Assembly (NCBI RefSeq): GCF_000404225.1 | Contig: NC_021353.1 | Coordinates: 1,488,001-1,552,000, forward strand | DNA from: Candidatus Methanomassiliicoccus intestinalis Issoire-Mx1 | GTDB taxonomy: Archaea; Thermoplasmatota; Thermoplasmata; Methanomassiliicoccales; Methanomassiliicoccaceae | Length of the DNA stretch: 64,000 nt | Direction: 5' to 3' | Part shown: positions 26,911 to 35,981 of the stretch, one piece after another | Layout: the number at the start of each line of letters is the position of its first letter | How positions within the stretch are numbered: the first letter of the stretch is position 1 | The notes under the pieces: generated by a model | The model's database searches: none | Told to the model about the DNA's origin: nothing | What the model saw: only the letters and a program-made list of their open reading frames with translations | Position numbers and translations under genes: made by a program

Positions 26911-28301
26911 GAGTAGCGTTGATAAACTCTGGTTTTGAGCCAAATGAAGGCGATTTACGACCCGCTCCGCCGTATGGAATAATGACCATTGGGGCATATC
27001 TTGAATCTAAAGGGCACGAAGTGTCACTGTTCGATTGGAGCGGAGAAGAACTGAATGATGAAAAAAGAAGAATGCTCATAAATTTTAAACCAGACATAGT
27101 CGGGATACACACGAAGATTTCGACCGCACTTCTGAGAGCCATTAAAATCAGTAAATGGGTTAAGGTAAAGGAGATTCCGGTAATATGGGGTGGTCCTGGA
27201 ACAATGGTTATTCCAGAGCTTATGCTCAAGGAAGGTCCTGTTGATTATCTGGTACTAGGCGAAGGAGAAATTACTGCTGCAGAACTTCTGGAGTGTTTAG
27301 AAAAAGGGTCTTCTCTAAGAGATGTTAACGGTATAGCCTATTTAGAAAATGGAGAATATGTAAGAACTCCACCAAGAGAAAGAATGACAGATCTCGATTC
27401 ACTTCCATCACCACTCTGGAATAAACTAGGAGATCTTTCAAGATATTTTACTCCGCTGTACGGCAGAAACGCTGTATCAATTGTTACAAGCCGCGGATGC
27501 CCAGGAAATTGTACATTCTGTTATTCAAAAATGATGTGGGGTTACAAGTGGTATGCATTCAGTCCACAGAGAGTTGTGAGCGAGATAGAAAACATTATGA
27601 CACTAGACCCGAGGATAACGGGATTCATCATAATGGATGACTTGTTTGCTACAGATCCAAAAAGAGTTGAAGATATTTGCTCATTAATAATTAATAAAAA
27701 ACTTGATATCATCTGGAACTGTGAAATTAGAGCAGACATGATAACTGAATCTTTATTAGATATCATGAAACGTGCTGGATGTAAGCAAATTTTAGTAGGT
27801 GTGGAATCCGGTTCAGACAGACTCCTGACCATGGTTAGAAAAGATATTACAGCAGATGACATAATCAAAGCATCAAATCTTATTCATGAAGCCGGTATGG
27901 AAGTCTATGCGATGGTGATCAATGGCCTTCCTACTGAGACTAAAGAAGATATCAGAAGTACAGAGCATATGCTTGACACGATAAAACCAGAATATACTGA
28001 ATTTTTAACATATATGCCATATCCAGGGACAGCACTTTTTGAATCTGCTGTTGAGAATGGATTTGCTCCTCCGGAGAATCTGGAAGGGTGGGGAGACATG
28101 GGAACGTTCAGCGTCTCATCCATTCAGGATAAGGGATTATCAAGTTATGCCAATAAGATGTACATTTCAATGGAGAAGAGAACTAAGCGTAAGGCAACAA
28201 TTAATTCTTATCTAAAATCAATTACAAAAGATCCGATTACTGCACCGATGAGAGCTATTAGATTTATGATGAAACGCAAGGGGGACAATAATGGAGCATG
28301 A
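26907..28301 (+). CDS. Cobalamin-binding radical SAM protein (B12-rSAM)
   Basis: A 464-residue B12-binding radical SAM protein, paralogous in architecture to the gene at 24317. The N-terminal B12 domain (VALINSGFEPNEG, PPYGIMTIGAYLESKGHEV) is followed by a TSRGC198-PGN-C202-TF-C205 cluster motif and GVESGSDRLLTMVRK. The C-terminal region ends in a basic helix. It starts in an ATGA overlap with the GT4 stop and overlaps the acyltransferase start by 11 nt. Substrate not known. Confidence 0.88.
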   Translation: MRVALINSGFEPNEGDLRPAPPYGIMTIGAYLESKGHEVSLFDWSGEELNDEKRRMLINFKPDIVGIHTKISTALLRAIKISKWVKVKEIPVIWGGPGTMVIPELMLKEGPVDYLVLGEGEITAAELLECLEKGSSLRDVNGIAYLENGEYVRTPPRERMTDLDSLPSPLWNKLGDLSRYFTPLYGRNAVSIVTSRGCPGNCTFCYSKMMWGYKWYAFSPQRVVSEIENIMTLDPRITGFIIMDDLFATDPKRVEDICSLIINKKLDIIWNCEIRADMITESLLDIMKRAGCKQILVGVESGSDRLLTMVRKDITADDIIKASNLIHEAGMEVYAMVINGLPTETKEDIRSTEHMLDTIKPEYTEFLTYMPYPGTALFESAVENGFAPPENLEGWGDMGTFSVSSIQDKGLSSYANKMYISMEKRTKRKATINSYLKSITKDPITAPMRAIRFMMKRKGDNNGA

Positions 28302-29400
28302 AATTCTGACTTCGCAGGATGAGATAGAAGGCATAGAAAGAGAGTGGGAAATTCTGAGAAAATGCTGCGATGCATCAATATATGCGTCTCATGCCTGGGC
28401 TTTAGAGTGGCTGGATAAATTTGGATCGCATACGCAGCCTAATGTAGTTGTTTTGAAAGAAAATGGCAGAACATGTGCTATTGCACCGTTTATAATTACA
28501 GAACAGAAAACCGCAGGCATCAAAATCAAAAAACTATCAATGATTGGAAACGGTACAGGTACCACCGAACTATACGATCTCAGCATTCTCTGGTGCGGAG
28601 AGGCTGAAAAGATAGCTGATGCCCTTGCAGAGATCATAGATCAGCTGGACTGGAATGTCATACAAATACATGACATAAGGGAAGATGATGTTTCAACATT
28701 GCTTTATGAAAAAATATCTTCGCTTTGGGATACTGATGAAATAGTAAAAATTCCATGTCCATATGTAGAGTTAGATTCCATTTCAGATGCTCTGGATAAC
28801 GCTTCATCGCGTACCAGACGAATGATCAGAAAAACATTACAGTCCCTTGAAGAAGATTCCAGGATAAGATACAGGAGAGTAGACATACCAGAAGAAGTGA
28901 AGGAAGCTGCAGAATTCTATGCACTGCATCACATATCAAGATGGGAAGACAAGGGTGGCAGCATCTTTTCAAATGAAGATATTGCCTCCTTTCTAAAAGA
29001 TATTACAACATATGCTGCTAATGAAGGATATGGCGAAGTTTTTGAAGTCTGGATTGATGGTACGCTTGCATCACAGATGATATGTTTTGAAGATGGAGAT
29101 GTTATGAGAGCATACCGGGTCGGCATGCAGCCTAGATTTTCGCAGTTGTCTCCAGGAAACTTAGTATCATACTACGCCATGAGCGAAGCTTTAAAATCAG
29201 GATTTACACGATTTGATTTTGGTGCTGGTTCTGAAGAATATAAATATAGATTGGGATCAAAAGATAGATTTTTAATGCGCATACAGTCAAAACGAGGATC
29301 TATGAAAACCATGTCTAAACTATCTTCACTTCCAGGTGTAAAATATGTATTAAACAAAAGCGGAGTTAAAGAAAATGCTTTGAAAGCAATAAATGATTAA
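28291..29400 (+). CDS. FemAB/CelD-like GNAT acyltransferase
   Basis: A 369-residue relative of the protein at 12762. Shared features: YASHAWALEWLDKFG near residue 32 (compare SIPWLKTWWDVFG), a middle RTRRMIRKTLQSLEED helix, and the final motif TRFDFGAGSEEYKYRLG. It is the last gene of the plus-strand glycan operon and overlaps the radical SAM gene by 11 nt. It probably adds an acyl or aminoacyl group to the product (inference). Confidence 0.75.
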   Translation: MEHEILTSQDEIEGIEREWEILRKCCDASIYASHAWALEWLDKFGSHTQPNVVVLKENGRTCAIAPFIITEQKTAGIKIKKLSMIGNGTGTTELYDLSILWCGEAEKIADALAEIIDQLDWNVIQIHDIREDDVSTLLYEKISSLWDTDEIVKIPCPYVELDSISDALDNASSRTRRMIRKTLQSLEEDSRIRYRRVDIPEEVKEAAEFYALHHISRWEDKGGSIFSNEDIASFLKDITTYAANEGYGEVFEVWIDGTLASQMICFEDGDVMRAYRVGMQPRFSQLSPGNLVSYYAMSEALKSGFTRFDFGAGSEEYKYRLGSKDRFLMRIQSKRGSMKTMSKLSSLPGVKYVLNKSGVKENALKAIND

Positions 29401-29864
29401 TCTTCAACAGCATTTATAAGGAGATCTAACACATAAGCAGAAGATTGCTTTCTAATGCTGTCTCTATCTCCTTTAAAAACCTCTTTTTTAGTTATAATCC
29501 GTCCTTTATAATCAACACCGAAACATACAGTACCAACTGGTTTTAAGTCTGTACCTCCATCTGGCCCTGCTATACCCGTTGTTGATATGCCAATGTCAGC
29601 ACCGGTGACTTTTCTTATTCCAGATGCCATCTCGGCTGCGGTTTCGATGCTTACTGCACCATGCTGCATTAAAGTTTCTTTGCTTACGCCAATAAGATTT
29701 GTTTTAGAGTCGTATGAATAAGTTACGCAGGACGCAAGAAAATATTTTGAAGCTCCAGGAACACTTGTAATTATCTCTGAGACCATGCCGCCGGTGCAAG
29801 ACTCAGCTGCGGCTAGTGTGAGATTGTTAGAGATTAATAGATTTTTTACTGCTTCGGAGATCAT
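29397..29864 (-). CDS. pncC: CinA C-terminal-domain protein (nicotinamide-nucleotide amidase, PncC)
   Basis: A 155-residue single-domain form of CinA-C, which deamidates NMN to NaMN in NAD recycling. Motifs: AAAESCTGGMVSEIITSVPG (with the nucleophile Ser) at residues 17-36 and GISTTGIAGPDGGTDLKPVGTVCFG. It lies head-to-tail with the NMN adenylyltransferase gene (4-nt overlap), both in NAD metabolism. Its end overlaps the acyltransferase stop region, convergent. Confidence 0.88.
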   Translation of the reverse strand: MISEAVKNLLISNNLTLAAAESCTGGMVSEIITSVPGASKYFLASCVTYSYDSKTNLIGVSKETLMQHGAVSIETAAEMASGIRKVTGADIGISTTGIAGPDGGTDLKPVGTVCFGVDYKGRIITKKEVFKGDRDSIRKQSSAYVLDLLINAVED

Positions 29865-30370
29865 TGGGAATCGCCCATAAGCTGACGCAGCCGTTCATCG
29901 CCCTTAACTTCATAAATTGTTTCTGCTACGCCTTTTGGTACCAGAGACTGCCAGTCCCCGTTATTCAGCATTCTAGTCCTAACCTCAGTACCAGAATAGA
30001 TGTGACGATCAAACATAGGTGCTATATCCACTTCATAACCAGCCTCTTCAAAAAGCCTGCGGGTTAATGGGTTATTGCTGTACACTGTATCAAACGGAGG
30101 CACCATAGACTCTACATGAGCTACCCACAATGAATACTGATTGATATCTACAATTGGAACTAGATAGCAGTTATCAATACCTTCATAACGGAGAGCTCTA
30201 GAGATCATTAAGTGTCTTTCACCTGCCGTAAATGGATTTTCAAAGGTGTGCGACAGTTGAGCACTCCCTATACCAATAATAATGCTGTCACTCTTTTGAG
30301 CGACCATCTTGATGACACTGAGATGTCCCTTATGAAATGGCTGAAATCTCCCTATAATAAGAGCGCTCAT
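29861..30370 (-). CDS. nadM: Nicotinamide-nucleotide adenylyltransferase (archaeal NadM)
   Basis: Joins NMN and ATP to give NAD. From ATG 30370 it has about 169 residues, typical of archaeal NadM. GRFQPFHKGHLSVI carries the nucleotidyltransferase HxGH motif; FDRHIYSGTEVRTRML is the C-terminal ISxxxxR-like motif. The ATG at 30370 (MSALIIGRF) fits homologues better than the upstream ATG at 30388. Overlaps the pncC start by 4 nt. Confidence 0.9.
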   Translation of the reverse strand: MSALIIGRFQPFHKGHLSVIKMVAQKSDSIIIGIGSAQLSHTFENPFTAGERHLMISRALRYEGIDNCYLVPIVDINQYSLWVAHVESMVPPFDTVYSNNPLTRRLFEEAGYEVDIAPMFDRHIYSGTEVRTRMLNNGDWQSLVPKGVAETIYEVKGDERLRQLMGDSQ

Positions 30371-30400
30371 CAGAAGCACCATACACAAATAAGAATTAAA

Positions 30401-30425
30401 AAGATATCTGCGGTTGCTCCGCAGA
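30401..30425 (-). terminator. Hairpin terminator of lonB
   Basis: Arms 30419-30425 and 30407-30413 (TCTGCGG/CCGCAGA, 7 bp, 5-nt loop). Read on the minus strand it is followed by TATCTTTTT, a U-tract just past the lonB stop. Confidence 0.65.
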
Positions 30426-30436
30426 AAAATAAAAGA

Positions 30437-32416
30437 TTAGTTTGGAGTAGGACCGCTACTCCTTATGTTTACAGGTCTGATTTTTTCAGTTCCTTTGGAG
30501 ACGATGTTTGTAAATTTATGTACCAGACTTTCCTTTTCAGGGCAAGATACCAGTGCATTTTCTAAGACATCTCCAAGGGTGTCGACTGGGACGATTTCAA
30601 TCATATCCATGTAACGATCTTCTATGACAACGTCACCCAGATTAGATCTTGGAATGATTACTTTTTTAATCCCAGAGTCTGCAGCTGCTTCGATCTTAGC
30701 TGTAACTCCACCAACCGGCAGAACCTGGCCTCTGACTGAGAGTGAACCGGTCATGGCTATTGTCTGATCGATTGGGATGTTTTCATAGGCAGAGATTACG
30801 GCAGTTGCTACACTTACCGATGCAGAGTCACCTTCGACTCCTTCATAGGTTCCTATGAACTGAATATGTACATCGTGGTTGGATATGTCCTCGCCGGAGT
30901 ATTTTTTGACGAGAGCAGAGACATTTTCAACAGCCTCTTTTGCAATTTCGCCAAGCTTACCTGTTGCGATTATTCTTCCGCCAGATCTGGTCTGTGGAGG
31001 TGTAACTTCAGCCACTATCGGCAGTACCACACCTGAATATTCAGACATGGAACTTTCACCATTTAGAGCTGCAAGACCATTGACTACTCCCACTGCATCG
31101 CCCTCTACAACAAATGTGTTGTACTCTTTCTTAGACTCCAGATATCTATCTGCAATCTGTTGTTCAAGACTGCGGGCGATTCTCTTAGCGTCTACAACGA
31201 TATCAGCAGTGACGAGATCTGCACCTCTTTCTCTTGCAACATCACCGGAAACTCTGATTAATCCACCCAGTTCTCTAAGCCTGAGTGTGAGATGACCAAA
31301 TCTACCGGCTCTGCGCTGTGCCTCTTTAAGGATTTCCCCAACTGCGGCTTTATCAAAGTGGGGGATCTTCTTATCTTTAGCAATCTCCTGAGCTACGAAT
31401 CTTACAAGTTTTGTCCTGTTTTCATCGGTATCGGGCATTGTAGACTGCATGTAGACTTCATAACCATATCCACGAATACGAGATCTTAATGCGGGATGCA
31501 TTCCTTGAATAGCATCGAGGTTTCCAGCACAGACTAAGATGAATTCGCAGGGTACAGGTTCAGATTTCACCATAGCACCGGAGGATCTTTCGCTCTGTCC
31601 AGTAATTGAGAACTTTCCTTCCTGCAGAGCAGTCAGCAGGCTTTGCTGGCTTTCTGTTCTAAGGAGGTTGATCTCGTCTATGAAGAGAACTCCTCTTGAA
31701 GCTTTGTGGATTGCACCTACCTCTAAACGCTCATGGGCTGGTGTCTCTAGTCCTCCGCTTTGGAAAGGATCGTGCTTGACATCACCCAGTAATGCTCCTG
31801 CGTGAGCACCTGTTGCATCCACGAATGGCGGCATTTCATTATCATCATGCCCGACTAACAGCTTAGGAACAAGATAATTCTCTTTGTTACCACCTATGTA
31901 GCGCATAGCCATCATAATAACTAGGATAAACAACAGTGCAACAAACAGGATTGTTGTGTCCATTGTGATTATAAACCACGCCAGACACATCATACCAACT
32001 AACACCATGATCATGGTGAGCATTGTTGTTTTCTGCTGCTTCCTCTGCATGGCCTCCCTTTTTTGCGCAGCGACGATCTCTTTTCCTTTTCCAGCAGGGA
32101 CCACCCGTATTTTGGGTTCGTTGGGATCCTCTTGATTATGATACCCAATGATGTCCTGCATCTCGCTCTTTGGAAGGTACTCTGTCATCGACCTGGCAAG
32201 CATAGACTTTCCAGTACCAGGCTCACCGATAAGCATCACGTGACGCCTCTGCTCGGCAGCCTTTTTTATTACCTCGACAGCAGAATCTTGGCCGATAACT
32301 TGATCGGCAAGCTTTTCAGGAATTTCAATATCAGCGGTCGTGTTAAAGTTCTGAGAATTTAACCAGTTGTCGATATCAGAAGACCTTCCTGTAGAGCTGA
32401 ATTGTTCGTTGCTCAT
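30437..32416 (-). CDS. lonB: Archaeal membrane-anchored Lon protease (LonB)
   Basis: ATP-dependent protease attached to the inner face of the membrane. From ATG 32416 it has about 659 residues. In order: P-loop GEPGTGKS (about residue 53); an insert with two transmembrane helices about residues 118-165 (MLTMIMVLVGMMCLAWFII, then ILFVALLFILVIMMAMRYI), the LonB hallmark; Walker B GVLFIDEINLL; and a C-terminal Ser-Lys protease domain with EGDSASVSVATAV (catalytic Ser) and ADSGIKKVIIP (catalytic Lys). Divergent from the Hel308 gene. Confidence 0.95.
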   Translation of the reverse strand: MSNEQFSSTGRSSDIDNWLNSQNFNTTADIEIPEKLADQVIGQDSAVEVIKKAAEQRRHVMLIGEPGTGKSMLARSMTEYLPKSEMQDIIGYHNQEDPNEPKIRVVPAGKGKEIVAAQKREAMQRKQQKTTMLTMIMVLVGMMCLAWFIITMDTTILFVALLFILVIMMAMRYIGGNKENYLVPKLLVGHDDNEMPPFVDATGAHAGALLGDVKHDPFQSGGLETPAHERLEVGAIHKASRGVLFIDEINLLRTESQQSLLTALQEGKFSITGQSERSSGAMVKSEPVPCEFILVCAGNLDAIQGMHPALRSRIRGYGYEVYMQSTMPDTDENRTKLVRFVAQEIAKDKKIPHFDKAAVGEILKEAQRRAGRFGHLTLRLRELGGLIRVSGDVARERGADLVTADIVVDAKRIARSLEQQIADRYLESKKEYNTFVVEGDAVGVVNGLAALNGESSMSEYSGVVLPIVAEVTPPQTRSGGRIIATGKLGEIAKEAVENVSALVKKYSGEDISNHDVHIQFIGTYEGVEGDSASVSVATAVISAYENIPIDQTIAMTGSLSVRGQVLPVGGVTAKIEAAADSGIKKVIIPRSNLGDVVIEDRYMDMIEIVPVDTLGDVLENALVSCPEKESLVHKFTNIVSKGTEKIRPVNIRSSGPTPN

Positions 32417-32585
32417 ATCAGATATTCTCCAACTCAAATGAACTCATGCCCCTGCCCTTAATTAAAGTTTATCCTTACCTTTATGAATGTATGGCAACCA
32501 ATATATGTGAAAATCTCAGCGATGCCGTTAAAATCCAACATATTAAAGGAAGGGTTTTAATTCAAGTAAAGAATGTTGAAAATGA

Positions 32586-34781
32586 ATGGCTAAGAATGTA
32601 TCAGTGGAAGATTTGGATTTACCCGAAGGGGTTACAGAAATTCTGATTAAAAACGGCATTAAAGAGCTGTATCCCCCCCAGGCAGAAGCAGTATTCCCTG
32701 CATTAGATGGAAAAAACCTCATGGTAGCCATTCCGACAGCTTCTGGAAAGAGTTTGATAGCATACCTGGCTGCGGTTAAACAAGTACTTGAAAATCACGG
32801 TAAAGTCATATATATAGTCCCATTAAGGGCGCTGGCCGCAGAGAAATATGAAGATTTGAAACGATTTGAAAGACTGGGACTGAAAGTCGGAGTTTCTGTC
32901 GGAGATTTTGATTCACCTGATCCTCAGCTTGACAGATATGACATAATTGTTGCTACTTCTGAAAAAGCAGATTCATTGTTAAGACACAGAACCGACTGGG
33001 TCAAGAACATCGCACTTGTAATAGCTGACGAAGTGCATCTCATACACGACCCGGGAAGAGGTCCTACGTTAGAGATAACATTAGCTAAACTGAAAAAGTT
33101 AAACCCGGCGATCCAAGTAATCGCATTGTCCGCCACGATTCAAAACGCAAAAGACGTTGCAGAATGGCTTGATGCCAAACTGATAGAAAGTGAATGGCGC
33201 CCAACCAGATTGAAGGAGGGTGTCTACCTAGAGAATAAGATATATTTTGTAGACAACACAAGGCATGAAGTGCGGAATCTTAAAACTCCAGTGGTATCCC
33301 TTGTCTGCGATGCTGTGGAGAACGGCGGCCAGTGTCTGGTTTTTGTAAATACGAGAAAAGCCACAGAGACTGAAGCAAAGAAGATTGCTGCTACTTTGAA
33401 GTACTCTCCGGAATTGGAATCGGAGGAGAATGAAGACGGCGAACAGACTTCGGTGGCAAAACTGCTTAAAGAATGCATGAAGCGTGGAGTTGCATTTCAC
33501 CATGCAGGCCTGACAAACGACCAGCGAAAGTATGTGGAAAGGAATTTTAAACATGGCCATATCAAATGCATTGTTGCCACTCCCACCCTCGCCGCCGGCA
33601 TAAATCTCCCGGCCAGACGAGTAATCATCAGAGATGTTCAGAGATTTGGACCTGGAGGACAGGTTTCGATCCCAGTAATGGAGATCAAACAGATGTGTGG
33701 AAGAGCCGGCAGACCGAGATTCGATCCCTACGGCGAAGCTATACTTCTTGCAAATTCAGAAGAAAAGAAATCATTTTTGATTGATAACTACATCCTTGCA
33801 GATTCTGAAGAGATTTATTCAAAATTAGGCAATGAATCTGTTTTAAGATCTCATATCTTAGCACTCATTGCATCTGAGACTGCGCATTCCAGAGACACCC
33901 TGATGGATTTCTTAAATTCTACATTCTATGCACATCAGACAACAATGTCGCTGTTAGAAGACACAGCGGATAAGGTGCTGGAATTTTTAGAACAGGAAGA
34001 GATGATACAAACATCCAATGAAGTTATTAAGGCTACATTTTTTGGAAAGAGGGTTTCTGATTTGTATATAGACCCTCTCAGCGCAATAAAATTAAGAGAC
34101 GCCCTTCGAAATTACACAGACGGAAAGACCATATTTGGATTTCTGCAGGCAATATGTTCTACTCCAGACCTGCTTCCGCTTTATCTGAAAGTCGGTGAGG
34201 ACATAAAATATGATGAAGTTGTAATTAGAAGATCCGGCGAACTGCTTCTTGAACCCCCTAATGAGTTCAGTGAGGATTATGAATTCTACCTCACTGAGAT
34301 TAAGACTGCATGTATGATCGAATCCTGGATTGATGAAAAGGATGAAGATGAGCTTTTATCAGAGTTTGGAATCGGTCCCGGAGATTTGAGAAACAAGGCA
34401 GATACTGCAGAATGGCTGATCTACGCTACGAGGGAACTTTCAAACATTTTCAATAAGGATGCTTACCCAATGCTCACAGAACTTATGGCAAGATTGAAAA
34501 ATGGTGTCAAACCAGAGCTTCTTGAGCTGGTACGCTTAAAAGGAGTGGGCAGAGCTAGAGCCAGATCTATGTATACATACAATATCCGAAGTTTTGAAGA
34601 TATCCGCAACACAGAAATGCAGAAACTAGCAAGAATTCCCAGCATAAATCTTAAACTGGCTGAGAGGATCAAACGACAAGTTGATCCGCAGTGGTCATCT
34701 AAAAATGAGAAAGTGGAAATGAAGGAACCAGTTAAACAGGTTCCTCCACCTCCGCATCAAAAAAGTCTTTTTGATTTTTAA
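32586..34781 (+). CDS. hel308: Hel308-type Ski2-like DNA helicase
   Basis: 3'-5' superfamily 2 helicase thought to act at stalled replication forks in archaea. The 731-residue protein begins with a Q-like motif (YPPQAEAV), motif I AIPTASGKSLIAY near residue 50, motif II ADEVHLIHD near residue 148, motif III ALSATIQNA, motif VI QMCGRAGRPRFDPYGEAIL, then winged-helix and ratchet domains and a C-terminal helix-hairpin-helix (LVRLKGVGRARARSMY). KQVPPPPHQKSLFDF at the C-terminus resembles a PCNA-interacting peptide (Q-x2-L-F-D-F). Ends within 4 nt of thrC, convergent. Confidence 0.93.
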   Translation: MAKNVSVEDLDLPEGVTEILIKNGIKELYPPQAEAVFPALDGKNLMVAIPTASGKSLIAYLAAVKQVLENHGKVIYIVPLRALAAEKYEDLKRFERLGLKVGVSVGDFDSPDPQLDRYDIIVATSEKADSLLRHRTDWVKNIALVIADEVHLIHDPGRGPTLEITLAKLKKLNPAIQVIALSATIQNAKDVAEWLDAKLIESEWRPTRLKEGVYLENKIYFVDNTRHEVRNLKTPVVSLVCDAVENGGQCLVFVNTRKATETEAKKIAATLKYSPELESEENEDGEQTSVAKLLKECMKRGVAFHHAGLTNDQRKYVERNFKHGHIKCIVATPTLAAGINLPARRVIIRDVQRFGPGGQVSIPVMEIKQMCGRAGRPRFDPYGEAILLANSEEKKSFLIDNYILADSEEIYSKLGNESVLRSHILALIASETAHSRDTLMDFLNSTFYAHQTTMSLLEDTADKVLEFLEQEEMIQTSNEVIKATFFGKRVSDLYIDPLSAIKLRDALRNYTDGKTIFGFLQAICSTPDLLPLYLKVGEDIKYDEVVIRRSGELLLEPPNEFSEDYEFYLTEIKTACMIESWIDEKDEDELLSEFGIGPGDLRNKADTAEWLIYATRELSNIFNKDAYPMLTELMARLKNGVKPELLELVRLKGVGRARARSMYTYNIRSFEDIRNTEMQKLARIPSINLKLAERIKRQVDPQWSSKNEKVEMKEPVKQVPPPPHQKSLFDF

Positions 34782-35980
34782 GCTATAACGCGTTTGACAT
34801 CAGTTACGTTTGGCTCTGCATTCAGGATATTTCCACAGGATTTTATGACTGTGTCAGGATCTTTCAGCACATTGCCAGTACAGACGCACACTACGCGTTC
34901 ATCGGAATCGATGACACCTTCGTTTCTGAGTTTAACCAATCCTGCAATGGATGCTGCAGATGCTGGTTCGACACCAACTCCTTCTTTACGTCCCAGTAAC
35001 TTCTGGGCATCGAGAATTTCTGCATCGGTTACAGTGGTTGAGTAGCCTTTTGTGTCATATATTGCCTTTAAAGCTTTTCTGCCACTGGCAGGATTTCCGA
35101 TTCTTATCGCAGTAGCGATCGTCTCGGGATTTAATTCAGGCTGAAAATCCGAAGAGCCTTCTTTAAAGGCCTTTGCAACTGGGGCCGCTCCTTCTGCCTG
35201 AATACCGGTGAGTTTAGGCATCTTGTCGATCCAGCCTAATGCTTTCCATTCAGACAGTGCTTTGTATACAGCCCAGATATTAGCAGCGTTTCCAACAGGG
35301 ATGATGATTCTGTCTGGAACCTCAAAGTTCAGCTGATCTACAATCTCAAAGGCTAATGTTTTCTGGCCTTCCGGACGGTATGGGTTTATGCTGTTTAATA
35401 AGTACAAAACGCGCTCGTCTGCAAGGGATTTTACAACATTTAATGCATCGTCAAAGTTTCCATTGACCATTACAACCTTCGCACCGTAGAACATTGCCTG
35501 AGCTAATTTACCGGCAGCAACTTTTCCAGATGGAAGCAGTACTACGCAATTCAAACCGCCTTTGGCTGCGTATGCGGCCAGTGATGCAGAGGTATTGCCT
35601 GTTGAAGCGCATCCAACGGTCTGACATCCAAGTTCTATTGCCTTAGATACACCAACGGTCATACCACGATCTTTGAATGAACCTGTTGGATTCGCTCCCT
35701 CATACTTCACATATACTTCTTTGACACCAAGCTGTTTGCTCAGAGCCCTGCAGTCATAAAGGGGAGTTCCTCCTTCCAACAGGGAAACATTGCACTTAAC
35801 AGGCAGGAACGGAGCGTATCTCCAGACATTCAATGGTTTCTCTCTCAGATCTTTTGGTTTGAGATTTGCAACTGCATCCAGATCTGTTTCTATCGTTAAA
35901 ATTCCGCCGCACTTAGGGCAGGCATCTAAAAATGGATCAGTAATTTCCGATCCACACTCAAAACATTTTATTTTATGCAT
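34778..35980 (-). CDS. thrC: Threonine synthase
   Basis: PLP enzyme making threonine from O-phosphohomoserine. From ATG 35980 it has about 400 residues. An N-terminal zinc ribbon (CFECG...CPKCGG, residues about 5-26) precedes the PLP domain with the Schiff-base lysine in PTGSFKDRGMTVG; GCASTGNTSASLAAYAAKGG binds phosphate. The start lies 1 nt after the thrB stop with GGAG upstream, so thrB-thrC form one operon. The in-frame extension to 36088 lies within thrB and is not used. Confidence 0.94.
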   Translation of the reverse strand: MHKIKCFECGSEITDPFLDACPKCGGILTIETDLDAVANLKPKDLREKPLNVWRYAPFLPVKCNVSLLEGGTPLYDCRALSKQLGVKEVYVKYEGANPTGSFKDRGMTVGVSKAIELGCQTVGCASTGNTSASLAAYAAKGGLNCVVLLPSGKVAAGKLAQAMFYGAKVVMVNGNFDDALNVVKSLADERVLYLLNSINPYRPEGQKTLAFEIVDQLNFEVPDRIIIPVGNAANIWAVYKALSEWKALGWIDKMPKLTGIQAEGAAPVAKAFKEGSSDFQPELNPETIATAIRIGNPASGRKALKAIYDTKGYSTTVTDAEILDAQKLLGRKEGVGVEPASAASIAGLVKLRNEGVIDSDERVVCVCTGNVLKDPDTVIKSCGNILNAEPNVTDVKRVIA

Positions 35981-35981
35981 A

